In this document: positions 61,386-64,000 of the stretch, piece by piece | Numbering within the stretch: position 1 is the first letter of the stretch | Layout of the letters: each line of letters starts with the position of its first letter | NCBI RefSeq assembly: GCF_012927455.1 | Contig: NZ_JABBPE010000018.1 | Coordinates: 1 to 64,000, forward strand | Source: Polaromonas sp. | GTDB lineage: Bacteria; Pseudomonadota; Gammaproteobacteria; Burkholderiales; Burkholderiaceae_C | Direction of reading: 5' to 3' | Length of the DNA: 64,000 nucleotides | Notes under the pieces: generated by a model | The model's database searches: none | Told to the model about the DNA's origin: nothing | Seen by the model: the letters and a program-made list of their open reading frames with translations, nothing else | Program-made: the position numbers and the translations under genes

Positions 61386-62078
61386 TCAGGTCTTGGAAGC
61401 AGGCAATGCGGCGGAAGCAGGCTTGGCAACGACCGTGGAGAAGGCAGGCACAGCAGGCAGGGCAGGCGCTAAAGCGGCTGCATTTACTGAGGCGGCAGAA
61501 CTGGCAGGCTTGGGATCAGTCGCTCTTTTAAGCCCGACGCGCATCGAGAAATTGGACACCCGTCGCTGGTCGCGCGGGCTGAGCGCAACTGTGCTGGCGG
61601 TTATTTCCACCAGTTCTGGTTTGGTCAGCCAGGGACTGTTATTGGCAAGGTTGCGCAGTAACTCGGAAACCCGCTCATTGGACTGCGCGACACCGGCGAT
61701 CAGGATAGTCTGGTCGTCTTGCTTCATGCTGTTGATGTAGACCCCGTCGGGCAATTGCTTGACCAACTCGTTCAGCAAGTACACCGGCAGGTTGCGATTG
61801 CCCTGCAAATCTTCCACAGCATGTTGGCGAGCCCGCAACGCGGCAATTTCGGACTGCAAGCTGGCAATGTCCTTGATCTGGGTTTCGAGGCGGGTGATTT
61901 CCGTCTTCAGAAAGGTATTTTTCCCTCGCTGACTTTCAATTTGCGCCAGGTACCAGGAGTACACCGCACCGCAAATCAGACCGCCGACCAGCGCAGCGAT
62001 GCCCAGTGTTGTAAAGAAAACTTCGCGCCTGCGCTTGCGCGCGGCCTCGCGGTGCGGGAGCAGATTGACAAGAATCAC
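61386..62078 (-). CDS. pilN: Type IV pilus assembly protein PilN
   Basis: 230 residues from GTG 62078, overlapping the pilM stop (GTGA). It starts with the conserved ILVNLLPHREAARKRR that binds PilM, followed by a membrane helix (ALVGGLICGAVYSWYLA), a coiled coil and a periplasmic domain with LLNELVKQLPDGVYINSMKQDDQTILIAGVAQSNERVSELLRNL. The C terminus is Ala/Ser-rich. Confidence 0.92.
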   Translation of the reverse strand: MILVNLLPHREAARKRRREVFFTTLGIAALVGGLICGAVYSWYLAQIESQRGKNTFLKTEITRLETQIKDIASLQSEIAALRARQHAVEDLQGNRNLPVYLLNELVKQLPDGVYINSMKQDDQTILIAGVAQSNERVSELLRNLANNSPWLTKPELVEITASTVALSPRDQRRVSNFSMRVGLKRATDPKPASSAASVNAAALAPALPAVPAFSTVVAKPASAALPASKT

Positions 62079-63154
62079 TGCACGAACCTCCGCAAAGCCA
62101 GACCGCAAGAGGTCAGATAGGACGATGCCTCTCGCCGCATTTTCTTTTCCCGCACGCTGTTACCAAGCGACATGCCCTCAAAGGGATTGGCCAACAGGCA
62201 AGCAAACGAGGTTTGCTGCGTCACGGAATCGGCCAAACCGGGTAGCGAAGATGAACCGCCCGCCAGCATCACATAGTCCACCTTGTTATGCGGTGTACTG
62301 GTAAAGAAGAACTGGAGCGCACGGCCGATTTCCTGCGCCATGCTTTCAACAAAGGGTTTCAGAACCCCGGACGCATAGTCTTCCGGCAAGTCACCGCTGC
62401 GCTTTTTACTCTCCGCCTCTTCCGGAGAAAAGCCGTACTGGCGAACAATCAGTTGCGTCAGTTGCGCGCCACCAAAGGCCTGATCTCGCTCGTACAAGAC
62501 CTCATCGTTTCTCATTACCTGCATGCTGGTGGTCATGGCGCCAACTTCAAAAAGGGCCACCAGAGTGCCCGCTCCCTTGTTGGGCAGGTTCTCAATGAGA
62601 CGCGCGGTTGCCAGGCGCGAGGCGTAGGACTCGACATCCACCACGATGGGCTTGAGCCCGGCAGCTTCGGCCAGCCCTTGCCTGTCCTGCACTTTTTCCT
62701 TGCGCGAAGCGGCAATCAGTACTTCGACGTCGCCACTGGATGTGGCGCTGGGCCCCACCACGCAGAAATCCAGGCTGACTTCGTCAAGCGAGAACGGAAT
62801 ATACTGGTTGGCTTCGGATTCGACCTGAAGCTCCAGCTCGGCATCGCTCAGGCCGCCGGGCAGGATAATTTTCTTGCTGATGACGGCAGACGCCGGCAGC
62901 GCCATCGCTACGTTCTTGGTGCGCGTACCGCTTTTTTTGACCAGGCGACGAACCGCATCAGCGACCTCGTCGAATTTTTCGACGTTGCCATCAGTGATCC
63001 AGCCCCGCTCCAGCGGCTCAATTGCGCAGCGATCGAGCACCAGGTTACCAGCCTTGTCACGGCTCAACTCCACCAGCTTGACGCTGGACGAACTGATATC
63101 AATGCCCAGCAAAGCGGGCGGTTGACGTTTGAATAACGATCCCAGAGAGATCAA
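62075..63154 (-). CDS. pilM: Type IV pilus assembly ATPase-fold protein PilM
   Basis: 359 residues from TTG 63154 (GGAG eight bases upstream), which matches the usual family length; the longer frame to 63253 is not supported. Actin-like fold: LLGIDISSSSVKLVEL, FEVGAMTTSMQVM, and VDYVMLAGGSSSLPGLADSV are phosphate and adenosine regions. It binds ATP and the PilN tail at the inner membrane. First gene of pilMNOPQ, divergent from the PBP1A gene. Confidence 0.94.
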   Translation of the reverse strand: MISLGSLFKRQPPALLGIDISSSSVKLVELSRDKAGNLVLDRCAIEPLERGWITDGNVEKFDEVADAVRRLVKKSGTRTKNVAMALPASAVISKKIILPGGLSDAELELQVESEANQYIPFSLDEVSLDFCVVGPSATSSGDVEVLIAASRKEKVQDRQGLAEAAGLKPIVVDVESYASRLATARLIENLPNKGAGTLVALFEVGAMTTSMQVMRNDEVLYERDQAFGGAQLTQLIVRQYGFSPEEAESKKRSGDLPEDYASGVLKPFVESMAQEIGRALQFFFTSTPHNKVDYVMLAGGSSSLPGLADSVTQQTSFACLLANPFEGMSLGNSVREKKMRREASSYLTSCGLALRRFVQ

Positions 63155-63442
63155 GGCGGGCTCCCAAATGATGGCTAATATGTAGCCCTGCATACTTAAG
63201 AAATCGCTTGAATAGTAGCAGCAAGCCCCTTGTGTCGTAACGATTTTTCCCACTTCTTACATTCAAAATGTTGCCAAAAGCAGACGGTTTTGATACGACT
63301 TCGACTGTAAGCCCGCGCAAGCCCCTTTCTACAAACGTAAGAGTGTGGCGTTTTGCACAACGACAGATACAGACCGGTTTGCCGGTTTTTTATAATTGAA
63401 TCTCTATCAGTCAAGCGACTTCACGACTTCACGATTGCCCAC

Positions 63443-64000
63443 ATGACCTCCAAGTCCCCTACGCCCGACCCAAAAGCAAACTCCGCGAGACCTTCTTCCT
63501 GGCAACGCTGGCTGGTCAGGCTGTCTGTCTGGGTCATGGGGCTGGCGCTCGCTGGCGTGGTCGGCATCATCTTGTTTGTTGCCGTGGCGCTGTCGGTGGC
63601 CTATCCCAACCTGCCCGATATTTCGGATTTGTCCGATTACCGGCCCAAACTGCCGCTTCGGGTTTACTCCGCCGACGGCGTGGTGATTGGCGAATTTGGT
63701 GAGGAGCGCCGCAATCTCACGCCCATCAATGAGATCCCCCAGGTCATGAAGGATGCCGTGCTGGCCATTGAGGACGCGCGCTTCTTCTCCCATGGCGGTG
63801 TCGACTATCTGGGTGTGCTCCGTGCGGGCTGGGCCAATCTGGGCCGGGCGAAAAGCCAGGGCGCATCCACCATCACCATGCAGGTGGCGCGCAATGTCTA
63901 TCTGTCGGCCGAAAAAAGCTATACCCGCAAGATCTATGAAATCCTGCTGACCTTCAAGCTTGAGCATTTGCTGACCAAAAACCAGATTCTTGAGATCTAT
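63443..64000 (+). CDS. mrcA: Penicillin-binding protein 1A, N-terminal part (runs off the window)
   Basis: 186 codons visible. A cytoplasmic tail and one membrane helix (WVMGLALAGVVGIILFVAVALSV) lead to the glycosyltransferase domain with IPQVMKDAVLAIEDARFFSHGGVDYLGV, catalytic Glu in EDARF, and GASTITMQVARNVYLS. It polymerises peptidoglycan strands; the transpeptidase domain lies outside the window. A TATAAT at 63391-63396 is a possible -10 box. Confidence 0.95.
   Translation, partial: MTSKSPTPDPKANSARPSSWQRWLVRLSVWVMGLALAGVVGIILFVAVALSVAYPNLPDISDLSDYRPKLPLRVYSADGVVIGEFGEERRNLTPINEIPQVMKDAVLAIEDARFFSHGGVDYLGVLRAGWANLGRAKSQGASTITMQVARNVYLSAEKSYTRKIYEILLTFKLEHLLTKNQILEIY

Noticed and set aside
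63407..63967. 186-codon minus-strand frame
   Set aside because: It lies antisense to the clear PBP1A N terminus, has no family resemblance, and is a GC-bias shadow.

Overview
The window reads as chromosomal DNA of a beta-proteobacterium of the family Comamonadaceae. The gene orders (ctaC-ctaD-small gene-ctaG-DUF2970-ctaE; ponA divergent from pilMNOPQ, then aroK-aroB), the GC-rich codon use and the Bug-type receptors all fit. An ice-binding (DUF3494) protein makes a cold-adapted genus such as Polaromonas or Rhodoferax a reasonable guess, but that is inference.

Layout. 1-3.6 kb: tail of an ABC-F ATPase, a phospholipase-D/cardiolipin-synthase lipoprotein, and rpoH preceded by a perfectly spaced CIRCE (HrcA) operator. 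3.7-15.1 kb: a Bug receptor, then the aerobic cytochrome oxidase block on the minus strand (ctaC, ctaD, a 36-aa protein, ctaG/COX11, DUF2970, ctaE, SURF1, a small membrane protein, ctaA, ctaB, SCO1), with a DUF2909 gene placed against the flow. 15.2-21.9 kb: BioC-like methyltransferase, comF, trmL, MaoC hydratase, orphan ParA, kefF-kefC. 21.9-30.4 kb: a Ser/Thr kinase and a six-gene minus-strand operon (pcaI, pcaJ, thiolase, SDR, Bug receptor, TSUP permease) facing an IclR regulator. This looks like the end of a beta-ketoadipate route with its own transport genes. 30.4-41.2 kb: DUF3185, DUF1841, cytochrome c4, a MoxR/GNAT/VWA cluster, and tamA-tamB.

41.2-54.4 kb is accessory DNA. A tRNA-Arg(CCU) carries an approximately 8 kb integrative element at its 3' end (tyrosine integrase, AlpA, a frameshifted small gene, HTH protein, primase-helicase, three small phage-like genes, a SRAP-family gene) that appears to end at a decayed attachment site near 49.28 kb. 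It is followed by a dead hsdM fragment, a multi-Ig ice-binding protein, a BLUF photoreceptor and a nuclease-fold protein that seems to lack catalytic residues. 54.5-64 kb returns to core genes: aroB, aroK, an Ig-like lipoprotein inserted before pilQ, pilQPONM and the start of the PBP1A gene.

The strongest unexplained signal is a dispersed repeat of about 50-57 bp, with two small potential hairpins, seen 12 times in both orientations. Eight copies are intergenic. Four lie in frame inside genes (BioC-like, kefC, DUF1841 and the element's primase), where they encode recognisable peptide inserts. A second GC-rich repeat occurs three times.
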